A stretch of DNA of 56,122 nt from a virus. The notes beneath the pieces were generated by a model, which was given only the letters and a program-made list of their open reading frames with translations, was not told where the DNA came from and made no database searches. A program made the translations under genes and the position numbers. Each line of letters starts with the position of its first letter. The stretch's first letter is position 1. The stretch spans positions 1 to 56,122 of the IMG/VR virus record IMGVR_UViG_3300027763_001745; one strand, 5' to 3'. This document shows positions 31,045-39,655 of this stretch, in pieces.

Positions 31045-32200
31045 TTAATAATTCCTTTAATTCAGGGAAAACTTCTGCAAAGTTTTCGTTGCGTTTTTTA
31101 TCTAAATCTTGCACTTCTTTAATAAAATTCGATAGCATATATTGTTTATCTGCTGAATTCATTTCCTTTAATAAAGCTATAGCAGAATCAATGACATTTT
31201 GTTCTTTGATATCAGTTAATTCTTTCTGCCAATGACTATTCACTTTTTCTTTTATAGATTTCGGCAGACATGATAAACTCATATTTCCTCCCACTGGAAT
31301 AAAGTAGATTTCGTTGGGCTTTATTAAATTTCTATTAACCAAATACTTATACATTCTAAAAATGTGAAAAGCATTTAGTATATTTACAGCCACACCAAGT
31401 ATGAGCTCAACATGACTAGTATTATAGCGTATAGTTGATAAATTGTCAAGTATAGTATCCCAATCGGCGCCATGTCGTATATAACTTAATTGTTCCCAAC
31501 CAGCATCTATGCTTGCGGATACTTTGACATTTTTAAATTGCTGCCAATAATCAATGACATTCCTATGTTTTAATTTCAATGTAGTTAAATTTGAATTGTA
31601 TCTTATTGCAACATCAAATTTCTTATGTTCTATTAGTAAATCCAAAACTCTATAATGTTCATCCATCATCAATGGTTCGCCACCACAGAAATAAAACTCT
31701 GTGACATGATCTATATTTTTAACAAAGAATTCAAAAAATTCATTGTATTCGTAGAATGGTTTGATTAAGACATTATCTATTTTTTGTTCTTCTGCAATTC
31801 TTGTACTGGCATGTGGTCCGCACATACGGCATTTTAAATTACATAGGTTGCTGAACCTAACATCCCAAAGAAATATCTTTTCGTTGTTAACTAAATCATC
31901 TATGTCATTTAACAAATGACCAAACATTTTATTGCTGGTAATTCTATGACTGGTATTGCCATATGCTTCTGGACGACTACAATTACTGCAACTATCAGGT
32001 AGTCCATTGTCTAACATGTTTTTTCTAAACGATGTTAATTTTTGATTATCCTTTGAATAAACGTTTGATATACCAAGTTCTTTAACATTACCAAAGCTTT
32101 CTTCGCTCATGCAACATACTTGACTTTGTCCCGTAGTCGAAATATGTGCATGAACAAAAGGAAGTATACAAAAGTTTTTAGAACTCAGTATGTCTTTCAT
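31037..32200 (-). CDS. radical SAM protein with N-terminal twitch-type Cys domain
   Basis: This encodes 387 residues. N-terminal Cys are C11, C29/C30, C71 and C74. The SAM motif is C120-x3-C124-x2-C127 (LCNLKCRMC), with FCGGEPLMM. It starts on an ATGA overlap with the radical SAM gene upstream, within a palindrome. The C terminus again ends FAEVFPELKEL. It is close kin of the proteins at 22299 and 32197. Reaction unknown. Confidence 0.85.
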   Translation of the reverse strand: MKDILSSKNFCILPFVHAHISTTGQSQVCCMSEESFGNVKELGISNVYSKDNQKLTSFRKNMLDNGLPDSCSNCSRPEAYGNTSHRITSNKMFGHLLNDIDDLVNNEKIFLWDVRFSNLCNLKCRMCGPHASTRIAEEQKIDNVLIKPFYEYNEFFEFFVKNIDHVTEFYFCGGEPLMMDEHYRVLDLLIEHKKFDVAIRYNSNLTTLKLKHRNVIDYWQQFKNVKVSASIDAGWEQLSYIRHGADWDTILDNLSTIRYNTSHVELILGVAVNILNAFHIFRMYKYLVNRNLIKPNEIYFIPVGGNMSLSCLPKSIKEKVNSHWQKELTDIKEQNVIDSAIALLKEMNSADKQYMLSNFIKEVQDLDKKRNENFAEVFPELKELLNG

Positions 32201-33612
32201 ATATCTTTAAAGATATCTTTCATCTCCGGAAATGTAGTATAGAAGTTTGTACCACGTTGCTTGTCTAATAGCTCTAGGTATTCTTTCATTTCCGGTAAAC
32301 GTTGACTCCAGTCTTCACTCTTGGCAAACTTGACCATGCCACGGAGACGATCAATTCCGTAATCAGCGTTGTCAAACATTTCTTGTGTGACTTTTCCCTT
32401 GTGCCATTCTGGAACACCAAGCTGCCAATTTTCTTTCCACCATGGGATAAATTCTTCGTACTTGGCTTCAATTTCATCTTTGAACCATGCTGGCAATATT
32501 TTAACATTTAAGTGTGGTGGATGATAAACAAAGTGATAGTTAACACCACCTGCTCCAAATGGCCACATGTTAATTTTCTTAAAGCCATGCTGTAGTTTCC
32601 ATTTTAAGAATTCTGGAATATAATAAATGTTTAATGCTTGTACGGCACAGGCAATGGTAACTTCTGTGTTAGCTCCTGTTTCTTCATCTAATTGTCTAAA
32701 TGCTTCTAAGTTTCGTTCCCACTTACTTGGATAACGAATATAATCATTTCTATCTTCAATAGCATCTACACTGTAGTGATAACGAACTAGCTTGAAGTGA
32801 CTCCATAATTCAAACAAGTCTTCACGCCACTCAACGCCATTGCTATTGTAACGAATTTCCATGTCTTTGGCATAACCACGCTTGATACATTCTTCTAAAA
32901 TAGCATAATGTTCTTCAATGATTAAAGGTTCGCCGCCAGCAAAGTATAGCTGTTTCATGTTAGGAATCTGTTCCCATAGCTGTTCCCAGAACTTAGGATT
33001 GTTCTTGTGCCAATTGTAACTAGCACCGTTTTCTTTGCCCTTGTTACCCCATTGCATTGTATCTTTAAGTGTTGCATTTTGTACTTCTGGATACATCTTT
33101 TGCCATTCTGGCACCCATAAGCTACTATCATGCGGGCTACACATTACACAGGCCAAATTACATTTAGTACCAAAGCGCATGTCAATATAAGCAATATGCG
33201 GGGGAACGCTGCCGTCTGGTTGTGTATCTTCAATTAACTTGTCCAAATCAACACGTTGACTCCAATAAGCAGTTTCCCATTGGCGTTTAGATTTATGCCC
33301 TTCACGTTCTTCTTTATAGCATTTAACACAGCTAGGTGGTTCTTCCCCAGCAAGCATATGAAGTCTATTGTTCTTCATGTAGTCATTGTTCCAACTACTT
33401 AGAAAGTCTGTGTGATTTAAGTTAGCAGGCTTTCCGTCTGCATTTTTAAGTACACCAACTTCTCCACCGTGAACTTTATCATTAGTTGGTCCTACACTAC
33501 TAGCATTAGCAGTACAGCAAACACGCATGTGTCCGTTTGGGCGTGTGCTCAGATGTACCCAGGGTAGGATGCAAAATGTTTTACTTGGCAGTTCTTTTGT
33601 TTTTTCTGTCAT
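32197..33612 (-). CDS. radical SAM protein with N-terminal twitch-type Cys domain
   Basis: This encodes 471 residues, the longest simple member of its subgroup here. N-terminal Cys are C14, C32/C33, C95 and C98. The SAM motif is C151-x3-C155-x2-C158 (KCNLACVMC), with FAGGEPLII. The motif ILPWVHLSTRPNGHMRVCC near the start is the subgroup hallmark. A possible late octamer AGTAAATA lies 24 nt upstream. It begins a four-gene run (32197, 31037, 30220, 29162) of radical SAM and oxygenase genes. Substrate unknown. Confidence 0.86.
   Translation of the reverse strand: MTEKTKELPSKTFCILPWVHLSTRPNGHMRVCCTANASSVGPTNDKVHGGEVGVLKNADGKPANLNHTDFLSSWNNDYMKNNRLHMLAGEEPPSCVKCYKEEREGHKSKRQWETAYWSQRVDLDKLIEDTQPDGSVPPHIAYIDMRFGTKCNLACVMCSPHDSSLWVPEWQKMYPEVQNATLKDTMQWGNKGKENGASYNWHKNNPKFWEQLWEQIPNMKQLYFAGGEPLIIEEHYAILEECIKRGYAKDMEIRYNSNGVEWREDLFELWSHFKLVRYHYSVDAIEDRNDYIRYPSKWERNLEAFRQLDEETGANTEVTIACAVQALNIYYIPEFLKWKLQHGFKKINMWPFGAGGVNYHFVYHPPHLNVKILPAWFKDEIEAKYEEFIPWWKENWQLGVPEWHKGKVTQEMFDNADYGIDRLRGMVKFAKSEDWSQRLPEMKEYLELLDKQRGTNFYTTFPEMKDIFKDI
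32201..32216. repeat. 16-bp perfect palindrome at a gene junction
   Basis: ATATCTTTAAAGATAT lies exactly over the overlap of the two radical SAM genes, inside the last codons of the upstream gene. It could be an operator or an RNA hairpin affecting re-initiation, or may simply reflect AT-rich codons. Confidence 0.5.
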
Positions 33613-33636
33613 TGTGTTCTTTCATGTCAACATACT

Positions 33637-33644
33637 TATTTACT
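33637..33644 (-). promoter_or_regulatory. possible late-type octamer
   Basis: AGTAAATA on the - strand, 24 nt before the ATG at 33612. The gap 33613-33710 also holds ATGTTTT-tc-AAAACAT (33691-33706), a hairpin that may end the upstream unit. Confidence 0.4.
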
Positions 33645-33710
33645 ATCTTGTGAGTGTTATTTCTAACAGATTCATAGTTTATTGAAGTCTATGTTTTTCA
33701 AAACATATTT

Positions 33711-34439
33711 TTAAATAGTGTCATTTATTTTTTTAAATAAAATCTGTGCAAAATTTTGATGAGAATATAGATCAAAATGTTTACCAATTGTGCGGTGTCC
33801 TATTGCATCCCATTGTAAATTTAAATAAAATCTTTCTTCTGGATGCCAAAAAGGCATATTTTCACGTGCGTTTCTATTTGTTCCTTCTAAATCAACAAAG
33901 AAAAATCTTATATTTTTAGACAACAAATATCCTTGTAGCAATAACAGATCAATCAAACCATGCAATGTCCAATGATTCATAGAATGGAACATCACTGATT
34001 TTTCTAGGTATTCATTAAATTCTGGTTCATTAACCATTGGATAATTAATAGAATAACTTTTTATTTTTTCGTCATTGTTAACAGCAAATTCACGTGTAAA
34101 ATGTGGAACTTGTAAAACAATATAGTCTATTATCTCTTCTTTTTTTTCTATTAGAGATATTATTTTATAAATCTCTTGCTTTAAACTAGAGCCCAATTCA
34201 GCATGATTTATACATTTCCAGTTTGGATTATTTTCTTCAATTATTTTTGGATAAGCCATGGATTTGCAGATTTTAATATACTCAGTCAAACTAATACTGC
34301 GGTTTACATTTGAAGAAAACCTTTCGTAATATTCCTCTGCCGTTTTACAATCCCTGGCCCAAGGAAGCAATTCATTATCGGGAAGTTCATGTCCAACAGT
34401 AAAACTACATCCGAAAAAATGTATGTGTTTTTTATTCAT
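33711..34439 (-). CDS. SGNH-like hydrolase family protein
   Basis: This encodes 242 residues. The N-terminal block FFGCSFTVG has the nucleophile Ser (S12) in the GxS position, and a His is present near the C terminus in LYSHQNFAQILF. Block order fits an SGNH/GDSL fold, but the GxND block is only hinted at (HAELGSS). Such enzymes remove or add acyl groups on glycans. The ATG lies 6 nt after ATTAAATA, so the mRNA may be leaderless. It overlaps the upstream radical SAM gene by 8 bp. Confidence 0.65.
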   Translation of the reverse strand: MNKKHIHFFGCSFTVGHELPDNELLPWARDCKTAEEYYERFSSNVNRSISLTEYIKICKSMAYPKIIEENNPNWKCINHAELGSSLKQEIYKIISLIEKKEEIIDYIVLQVPHFTREFAVNNDEKIKSYSINYPMVNEPEFNEYLEKSVMFHSMNHWTLHGLIDLLLLQGYLLSKNIRFFFVDLEGTNRNARENMPFWHPEERFYLNLQWDAIGHRTIGKHFDLYSHQNFAQILFKKINDTI

Positions 34440-35511
34440 TTTTAATATTTAATTTAATATTATGTTTGCCTATTGGTAAACTCTGTATGTTTTTTCTACT
34501 ACATACTTCTGTACAACGATGAATACGATCTTTTTTCTTATTACCATGTACGTTACTATCCCAACTGTCGATTAAATCTTCAGTGTAAAATCTATGATTA
34601 ATGATATCGTTTATACTATGTAAATTACAATTATTCCAATCTTCATCATAAGCATCTATAATTCTAGATTTTAATAGATCTGCACGACCTTGTTCTGAAG
34701 ATAACAAACCATTTTGCATAAAACAACAGGGCCATAATCTTCCTTCATTGCTGACAAAATACATTCCATTGGTTTGATTATTACATTCAATGGCATCGTT
34801 TACTTTGTCTTTGAGGCTGTCATTAATTTGTTCTAGGCTAAGAGCACTTCGATTTTTAGATTCAGGCAAGCGTTTAATAATATTAATTTTTTCTAAACCT
34901 AATTGAGTTGCTACACTTCTATCTATTCTTTGATGAAATTCTGAAAATTTCATAGTTTCACTAAGCTGTTTGGCAGTTTCTATTTGATGTTTATTCCACG
35001 GAAAAATTAAAAATTGCCAAATTGCATTACCGCCTTGAGCAATAAATGCTTCAGCGTTTTCCATGATTTTGGACCATGTGCTACCTTGTCTATATATATG
35101 ATTGGTATCTTCTAATCCATCAATACTAAAATTGACTTGATGATGTTTATGTTTTTTTAAAACTGTTGCAAGTTGTTGCCAATATTCAACATTGCGAAGA
35201 CTTGCATTTGTGTGTATGTTAATTTTAAATTGTCGTACTGTAAGCGCCAATTCTAAAAACTCTAAGAATTCTGGATGCATTAAAGGATCATCAATGGTTC
35301 CACAGAACTCTAAATGTGTCACAGATTCAAATTCTTTAGCTGATATAATTTTTAAAAATGTTTCTTTACTTAGATAATTTTTGTTAAGAATGAATTCTTT
35401 TTTTTCTGAAAAGTTACCAGTATCTGTTCTTACACACCCCAAACACAATAAATTGCACATACTGCTTAATTCAAATTGTATTTTTCTAGCTGAATTTAAA
35501 TATATAGTCAT
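34432..35511 (-). CDS. radical SAM/SPASM-type protein
   Basis: This encodes 359 residues. The SAM motif is C19-x3-C23-x2-C26 (MCNLLCLGC). As in the proteins at 29162 and 36816, a FCGTIDDPLMHPEF segment takes the place of GGEP. C-terminal Cys occur in IECNNQTNGMYF, LWPCCFMQN and RCTEVCSRKN, a SPASM-like set. The ATG lies 6 nt after GTTAAATA. It is divergent from the + strand radical SAM gene at 35551, and the 39-bp gap holds both late-type promoters. Confidence 0.84.
   Translation of the reverse strand: MTIYLNSARKIQFELSSMCNLLCLGCVRTDTGNFSEKKEFILNKNYLSKETFLKIISAKEFESVTHLEFCGTIDDPLMHPEFLEFLELALTVRQFKINIHTNASLRNVEYWQQLATVLKKHKHHQVNFSIDGLEDTNHIYRQGSTWSKIMENAEAFIAQGGNAIWQFLIFPWNKHQIETAKQLSETMKFSEFHQRIDRSVATQLGLEKINIIKRLPESKNRSALSLEQINDSLKDKVNDAIECNNQTNGMYFVSNEGRLWPCCFMQNGLLSSEQGRADLLKSRIIDAYDEDWNNCNLHSINDIINHRFYTEDLIDSWDSNVHGNKKKDRIHRCTEVCSRKNIQSLPIGKHNIKLNIKNE
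34446..34453 (-). promoter_or_regulatory. late-type promoter octamer, leaderless
   Basis: ATTAAATA on the - strand, 6 nt before the ATG at 34439, inside the last codons of the upstream gene. Confidence 0.5.
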
Positions 35512-35517
35512 ATAATG

Positions 35518-35525
35518 TATTTAAC
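35518..35525 (-). promoter_or_regulatory. late-type promoter octamer, leaderless
   Basis: GTTAAATA on the - strand, 6 nt before the ATG at 35511. Confidence 0.55.
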
Positions 35526-35532
35526 AATTTCT

Positions 35533-35556
35533 GTCATATAAATATATCATATGACA
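35533..35556 (+). promoter_or_regulatory. exact late octamer in an inverted repeat over a start codon
   Basis: TATAAATA (35537-35544) matches the T4 late consensus exactly and ends 6 nt before the ATG at 35551. TGTCATAT (35533-35540) and ATATGACA (35549-35556) form a perfect inverted repeat, so the octamer start and the start codon lie in opposite arms. Confidence 0.65.
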
Positions 35557-36819
35557 TCAAAAAAATTTCCAATTAAAAGTGCCACGGCATGTTTGTTAAA
35601 ATGGGCATGGAGCACCGTTTATGTTTATCAAGGCACTAGTAATAGTTGTCATAGAACTGTACATAGTCATGTACCTGCTGGGGATTTTGGCTCCTTTCAC
35701 AACACTCAAGATAAAATCACAGCCAGAGAAAAAATGCTAAAAGGTGAATGGCCTGGCAATGGCTGTGAATATTGCAGAGATATTGAAGCCGCAGGTGGTA
35801 TGAGTGATCGACAACGTGAATTAGAATTACTAGACAACAACGTTCAAGACTATATGTTAATACCAAAAGAGTTAAAGACTAATCCCACTGCTGTAATCAC
35901 TACTCCAACTATGGTAGAAGTTTATTTCAGTAATAAATGTAATATGAGTTGTATTTACTGTGATCCAAGTTTAAGTAGCTTATGGGTAGCTGAAAATAGA
36001 ATACATGGAGATCACGGTGTTCTCACAGTTTCACAAGCAGATGAACTAAGTGCTAGTTATGATCAACGATTAGCTGAATTTTGGGCATGGTTTAAAGAGA
36101 ATTATAAAACAATTAGCATGTTACATGTCTTGGGTGGTGAACCTTTTTATCAAGACGAAACTGAACAAATGATTGATTTCTTATTGGACAGCGATGTTAA
36201 AGCAGGAACTGTGATTAAATTTTTCAGTAACTTAAAAGTTAATAAAGAAAAGTTTACAAGACTAATTACAAAAATGAAACGTTTGCATGACGAAAAAGGT
36301 ATTAAACTTGGCATTGTTGCTAGCTTAGATGCATGGGGTCCTGAACAAGAATATGTTCGCAGTGGTTTAAAATTAGAGCAATGGCAGTCAAATTTTGAAT
36401 ATATGGTCAACGAATGTAAATGGATAGAACTAGTTGTCAACAGCACTATTAATTGTTTATCTATTAAGTATATGCCAGAACTAGTTAGAAGAATAAATGC
36501 TTGGAGACTGGTCCATCCTAATATAACTAATTCTTTTAATCTGCTAGTAGAACCTGTTTCCATGCATCCGGGAAATTTCCCTTCTGGATTTTTTGAAGAT
36601 GACATGCAGGAAATTTTAAATTTAATGCCTAATACAAATATCTATGAAAAGAGTTTATATACACACATGATTGGTGTTAAGAAAACTATAGAACACATGC
36701 CATACAATCCAGAAAATCTTAAACAATTAAGATTATGGTTAGAGAAAATGGATGCAAGGAAAAAGACAAACTGGAGACTAACTTTCCCTTGGTTAGTTCC
36801 AGTTATTGATCATCTTTAA
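35551..36819 (+). CDS. radical SAM protein with N-terminal twitch-type Cys domain
   Basis: This encodes 422 residues. N-terminal Cys are C14, C33, C72 and C75. The SAM motif is C130-x3-C134-x2-C137 (KCNMSCIYC), with LGGEPFYQ. The N terminus (LLKWAWSTVYVY, NSCHRTVHSH) resembles the protein at 53933 (IAKWKQVTLHLQ, HSCHHPTTHK) more than the others, so these two form a sub-branch. It is on the + strand alone, and ends overlapping the - strand gene at 36816 by 4 bp. Start fixed by the late octamer. Confidence 0.85.
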   Translation: MTSKKFPIKSATACLLKWAWSTVYVYQGTSNSCHRTVHSHVPAGDFGSFHNTQDKITAREKMLKGEWPGNGCEYCRDIEAAGGMSDRQRELELLDNNVQDYMLIPKELKTNPTAVITTPTMVEVYFSNKCNMSCIYCDPSLSSLWVAENRIHGDHGVLTVSQADELSASYDQRLAEFWAWFKENYKTISMLHVLGGEPFYQDETEQMIDFLLDSDVKAGTVIKFFSNLKVNKEKFTRLITKMKRLHDEKGIKLGIVASLDAWGPEQEYVRSGLKLEQWQSNFEYMVNECKWIELVVNSTINCLSIKYMPELVRRINAWRLVHPNITNSFNLLVEPVSMHPGNFPSGFFEDDMQEILNLMPNTNIYEKSLYTHMIGVKKTIEHMPYNPENLKQLRLWLEKMDARKKTNWRLTFPWLVPVIDHL

Positions 36820-38027
36820 TTAAATTGCTCTTTAAATGCGTCATACTTTGAGCCGCATATTTTAGCACATTGTGCGCTTTTACCTTCTGCACAACTGGGT
36901 TTATTCCAAGATTCAGGAATAACTTTCTGAAAGAAATCTCCATGTACAATATCTTTAATGCTGTGATTTTTTGCATTGATATTGTCTAAACCAACTTCAT
37001 TGATATAATCCCAGATTTGAGCACCTTGTGGTTTAAAATACCAAATGTACATTTGACCAGCAGTCCAACAACAGGGCTGTATTACGCCTTCTGCTGTTAC
37101 ATATATATTCTTTTCTTTGGCTACTTTACAATCGATCACAGCTTCGTCCCATACTTTTTCCATGGGCTTTTTCTCACTGGGGTCTAAAGAAAACTTTTGC
37201 CGGCCTTGTATGCTGGATAAATTATCTAAACTGATGATATTATCTACAGTAACTGCATTGGTATTCTTAATATTAGCAACAGATGCAAGTTTATCTAATA
37301 CTCCATTTCTATATTTAGGATTTGTAGGAGCTTGTAACAAGGTAGTAGTTGTTTTACGATTTTGACTTTGATGTTCTTCTTTTACTGCACCCTGTGTATT
37401 GCTAAAGAAACGTGCTGACTTTTTAAATTGAAACTTTTCAAAACCCATGTCTTTACTTAATTGTTCTGCTGTTTCAACTTGATGTTCATTGTGTGCAAAT
37501 ACAATATAATCCCAACGTGCCCTGCCACCCTCAGCAATAAATGCCTGTACGTTTTCCATGATCTTAGGCCAAACTGTGCCTTGGCGATATAAATGATTTG
37601 TATCTTCTAATCCATCTAAGCCAAATATAATATAACCCTTTTTGCCAATTACTCTAGCAAGTTCTGCCCACCATTCTGGCTTCTTCATGCTGCCATTAGT
37701 ATGCATACTGAGATTGATATTTGGATTGTTTTCTCTAAAATACTTGAATACTTCTAATGTGTCTTTGGCCACAGCAGGATCGCCATAATTGCCACACATG
37801 TATACACGTTTTAATTGTTTAACAAAATCAATGGGAAACATTTTTTGTATATCATCTATATACAATTCTCTGTTATGTAAGAATGGATTAACTGCGCCAC
37901 CATTTAAATTACGAGCGCACATGGGACAGCTAGCATTACATGCTTCTGTCATTTCTAAATGTACAACTTCAATCTCGTTGTAATTATACACCAATCCACT
38001 CCTTGAACTTAGAATCCAACCAAGCAA
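36816..38027 (-). CDS. radical SAM/SPASM-type protein
   Basis: This encodes 403 residues. The SAM motif is C30-x3-C34-x2-C37 (ACNASCPMC). A MCGNYGDPAVAKD segment replaces GGEP. C-terminal Cys are in VIDCKVAKE, IQPCCWTAG and AQCAKICGSK. Residues 1-18 may be extra; no better start is obvious because the gene overlaps the one upstream by 44 bp. It shares the NIYVTAEGVIQPCCW type block with the proteins at 29162 and 34432. It is the last gene of the long - strand run starting at 55309. Confidence 0.85.
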   Translation of the reverse strand: MLGWILSSRSGLVYNYNEIEVVHLEMTEACNASCPMCARNLNGGAVNPFLHNRELYIDDIQKMFPIDFVKQLKRVYMCGNYGDPAVAKDTLEVFKYFRENNPNINLSMHTNGSMKKPEWWAELARVIGKKGYIIFGLDGLEDTNHLYRQGTVWPKIMENVQAFIAEGGRARWDYIVFAHNEHQVETAEQLSKDMGFEKFQFKKSARFFSNTQGAVKEEHQSQNRKTTTTLLQAPTNPKYRNGVLDKLASVANIKNTNAVTVDNIISLDNLSSIQGRQKFSLDPSEKKPMEKVWDEAVIDCKVAKEKNIYVTAEGVIQPCCWTAGQMYIWYFKPQGAQIWDYINEVGLDNINAKNHSIKDIVHGDFFQKVIPESWNKPSCAEGKSAQCAKICGSKYDAFKEQFN

Positions 38028-38658
38028 AGTTATTTACTAAATTAAAATCTGCATCTACACCATTAGCATAAGCAACACCCTGTCTGGCACCTTGTATAGC
38101 AAAGTAACCATACTGTGTTTCATTGCCTGCTTCACACCACATAGTCAAGCGTTCCTTTGTTTCAGTGTCATTGTTGTTTTTATTAACACCTGCACTGAGT
38201 TTAACTGCCTCACGAAAAGCTGTGCGCCATGTAGCATAAGCACTATAATTAAATCTATGTTCGCTGGCTAGGATATTTAATTTGATATAATGATCTGCCA
38301 GTGTAGTAGTCATATCAGGACGATCTAATCGTTCTGCACTAAAACAATCTTTACTGAATAATTTAATACCACCATGGCCGTAGACTAGTCCGTTAATGGG
38401 ATTCTTTGCTCTAAATACTGCCACGCTTTTAGGTTTTAGTTCAATTTGTTTATCAAAGTTAAAACTATCAACAATCCAACAATCAGCATCTACTACATAA
38501 AATCTATCACCATCACACAAACTTGCAATATGTTTATGACTTTCAAATATCGTACCAATACTTTTAACTGTTACTGCATGACTGGCTTTAGATTGTAGTC
38601 TAGCAAAATTTTCTTCGGCGTTTGTTTCGTCGTTGTATAGAAAGTAAATAGGTATCAT
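37984..38658 (-). CDS. GT-A-like glycosyltransferase-type protein
   Basis: This encodes 224 residues from ATG 38658 (MIPIYFLYND), 5 nt after CCTAAATA. An in-frame ATG at 38685 lies inside the upstream gene. A VVDAD motif (D57, D59) has the DxD form used by GT-A enzymes to hold metal and nucleotide sugar. NPINGLVYGHGGIKLF and the helix TWRTAFREAVKLSAG recur in the next two proteins. The three form a family within the window. Sugar donor unknown. Confidence 0.7.
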   Translation of the reverse strand: MIPIYFLYNDETNAEENFARLQSKASHAVTVKSIGTIFESHKHIASLCDGDRFYVVDADCWIVDSFNFDKQIELKPKSVAVFRAKNPINGLVYGHGGIKLFSKDCFSAERLDRPDMTTTLADHYIKLNILASEHRFNYSAYATWRTAFREAVKLSAGVNKNNNDTETKERLTMWCEAGNETQYGYFAIQGARQGVAYANGVDADFNLVNNFAWLDSKFKEWIGV

Positions 38659-38659
38659 A

Positions 38660-39655
38660 TTAATATTTAGGTAACGTAAATCCAAACAATGGCAATGCGC
38701 TGTGATTCAACATTGCTGGCCAGCCAAAGTTCTTGGGAGGGTTGATATTAACATGTTTAAACCAACGACTTTGATCGCTGTCTAATTCAACCAATGGTAG
38801 GTTTAATTTTTCAATCAATGTTTTCATAACTCTATTGCTGTCTTCATCGGGATTTTTAGTACATTCTTCAATGTCCTTCCAATATGCATTAAACCAATCA
38901 TAGTCGGAAATAACACTTTGATCAAAGTTATTAATGTAAAGATTGTAGGCACCTAAACGTGCGCCATAAATTGCCCAATCACCATTGTCCACATCTCTGC
39001 CAATAGTCATCCAAGTTAACCAACGTGCATAGTTACCTGGATACATTTTGTGATTAAAGTCTTCCACTGGTACTTTATGTCCTTGGTCAAGACCCATTTT
39101 AACACCTTCACGAAATCCTGCTCTAAATGCTTGATAAGGAGTGGCATTATTCATAACAGTGCCGTAGGTATTATTCATTTGCTTGTAATTTTCAAAATCC
39201 CAGCAAAAGTCTACATTATTGTTATCATCGTCTTTATCTGCGGCTTCGTGTGTTTTCATTGCTTTAACATAAGGCGCATACCATAGTTTAATGCCACCAT
39301 TACCATAGACTAAACCATTGACAATATTGCGACTACTCCAACTGAATGTTGATGTTAAATCTGCTTTTTCAATGTCTAAGTTTTGTTTCCAGATAGCTGG
39401 ATTGACTTGACAATCAGCATCTATGGTGAAAAATCTATTGTCCACAGCATGTTCTGCACAGGCTTTGTGTGCGGCATCAAAGCCTTTAACTCCATGAACA
39501 CGTTTGACTAAACTGGGATTAGGATGTCCTGCTTTTAGTAATTCAAAGTTTTCATCTGCGTTGGGTTCATCAAAGCTAAGAAATACTGCCGGTATGTCTT
39601 TTAGCTTAAGAGTAGTATTAGTATTTTTAATGTTTATAGAATTTATCAAACTCAT
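38660..39655 (-). CDS. GT-A-like glycosyltransferase-type protein
   Basis: This encodes 331 residues. After 20 residues the shared domain starts (PAVFLSFDEPNADENF). The DxD-type motif is TIDAD (D79, D81), followed by RNIVNGLVYGNGGIKLW and a FRAGFREGVKMG helix. About 100 residues at the C terminus are specific (DQSRWFKHVNINPPKNFGWP). It overlaps the repeat protein gene by 29 bp, so the two are probably made together. Donor and acceptor unknown. Confidence 0.7.
   Translation of the reverse strand: MSLINSINIKNTNTTLKLKDIPAVFLSFDEPNADENFELLKAGHPNPSLVKRVHGVKGFDAAHKACAEHAVDNRFFTIDADCQVNPAIWKQNLDIEKADLTSTFSWSSRNIVNGLVYGNGGIKLWYAPYVKAMKTHEAADKDDDNNNVDFCWDFENYKQMNNTYGTVMNNATPYQAFRAGFREGVKMGLDQGHKVPVEDFNHKMYPGNYARWLTWMTIGRDVDNGDWAIYGARLGAYNLYINNFDQSVISDYDWFNAYWKDIEECTKNPDEDSNRVMKTLIEKLNLPLVELDSDQSRWFKHVNINPPKNFGWPAMLNHSALPLFGFTLPKY
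38664..38671 (-). promoter_or_regulatory. late-type promoter octamer, leaderless
   Basis: CCTAAATA on the - strand, 5 nt before the ATG at 38658. It coincides with the Pro-Lys-Tyr codons at the end of the upstream gene, just as at 29166. Confidence 0.5.
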
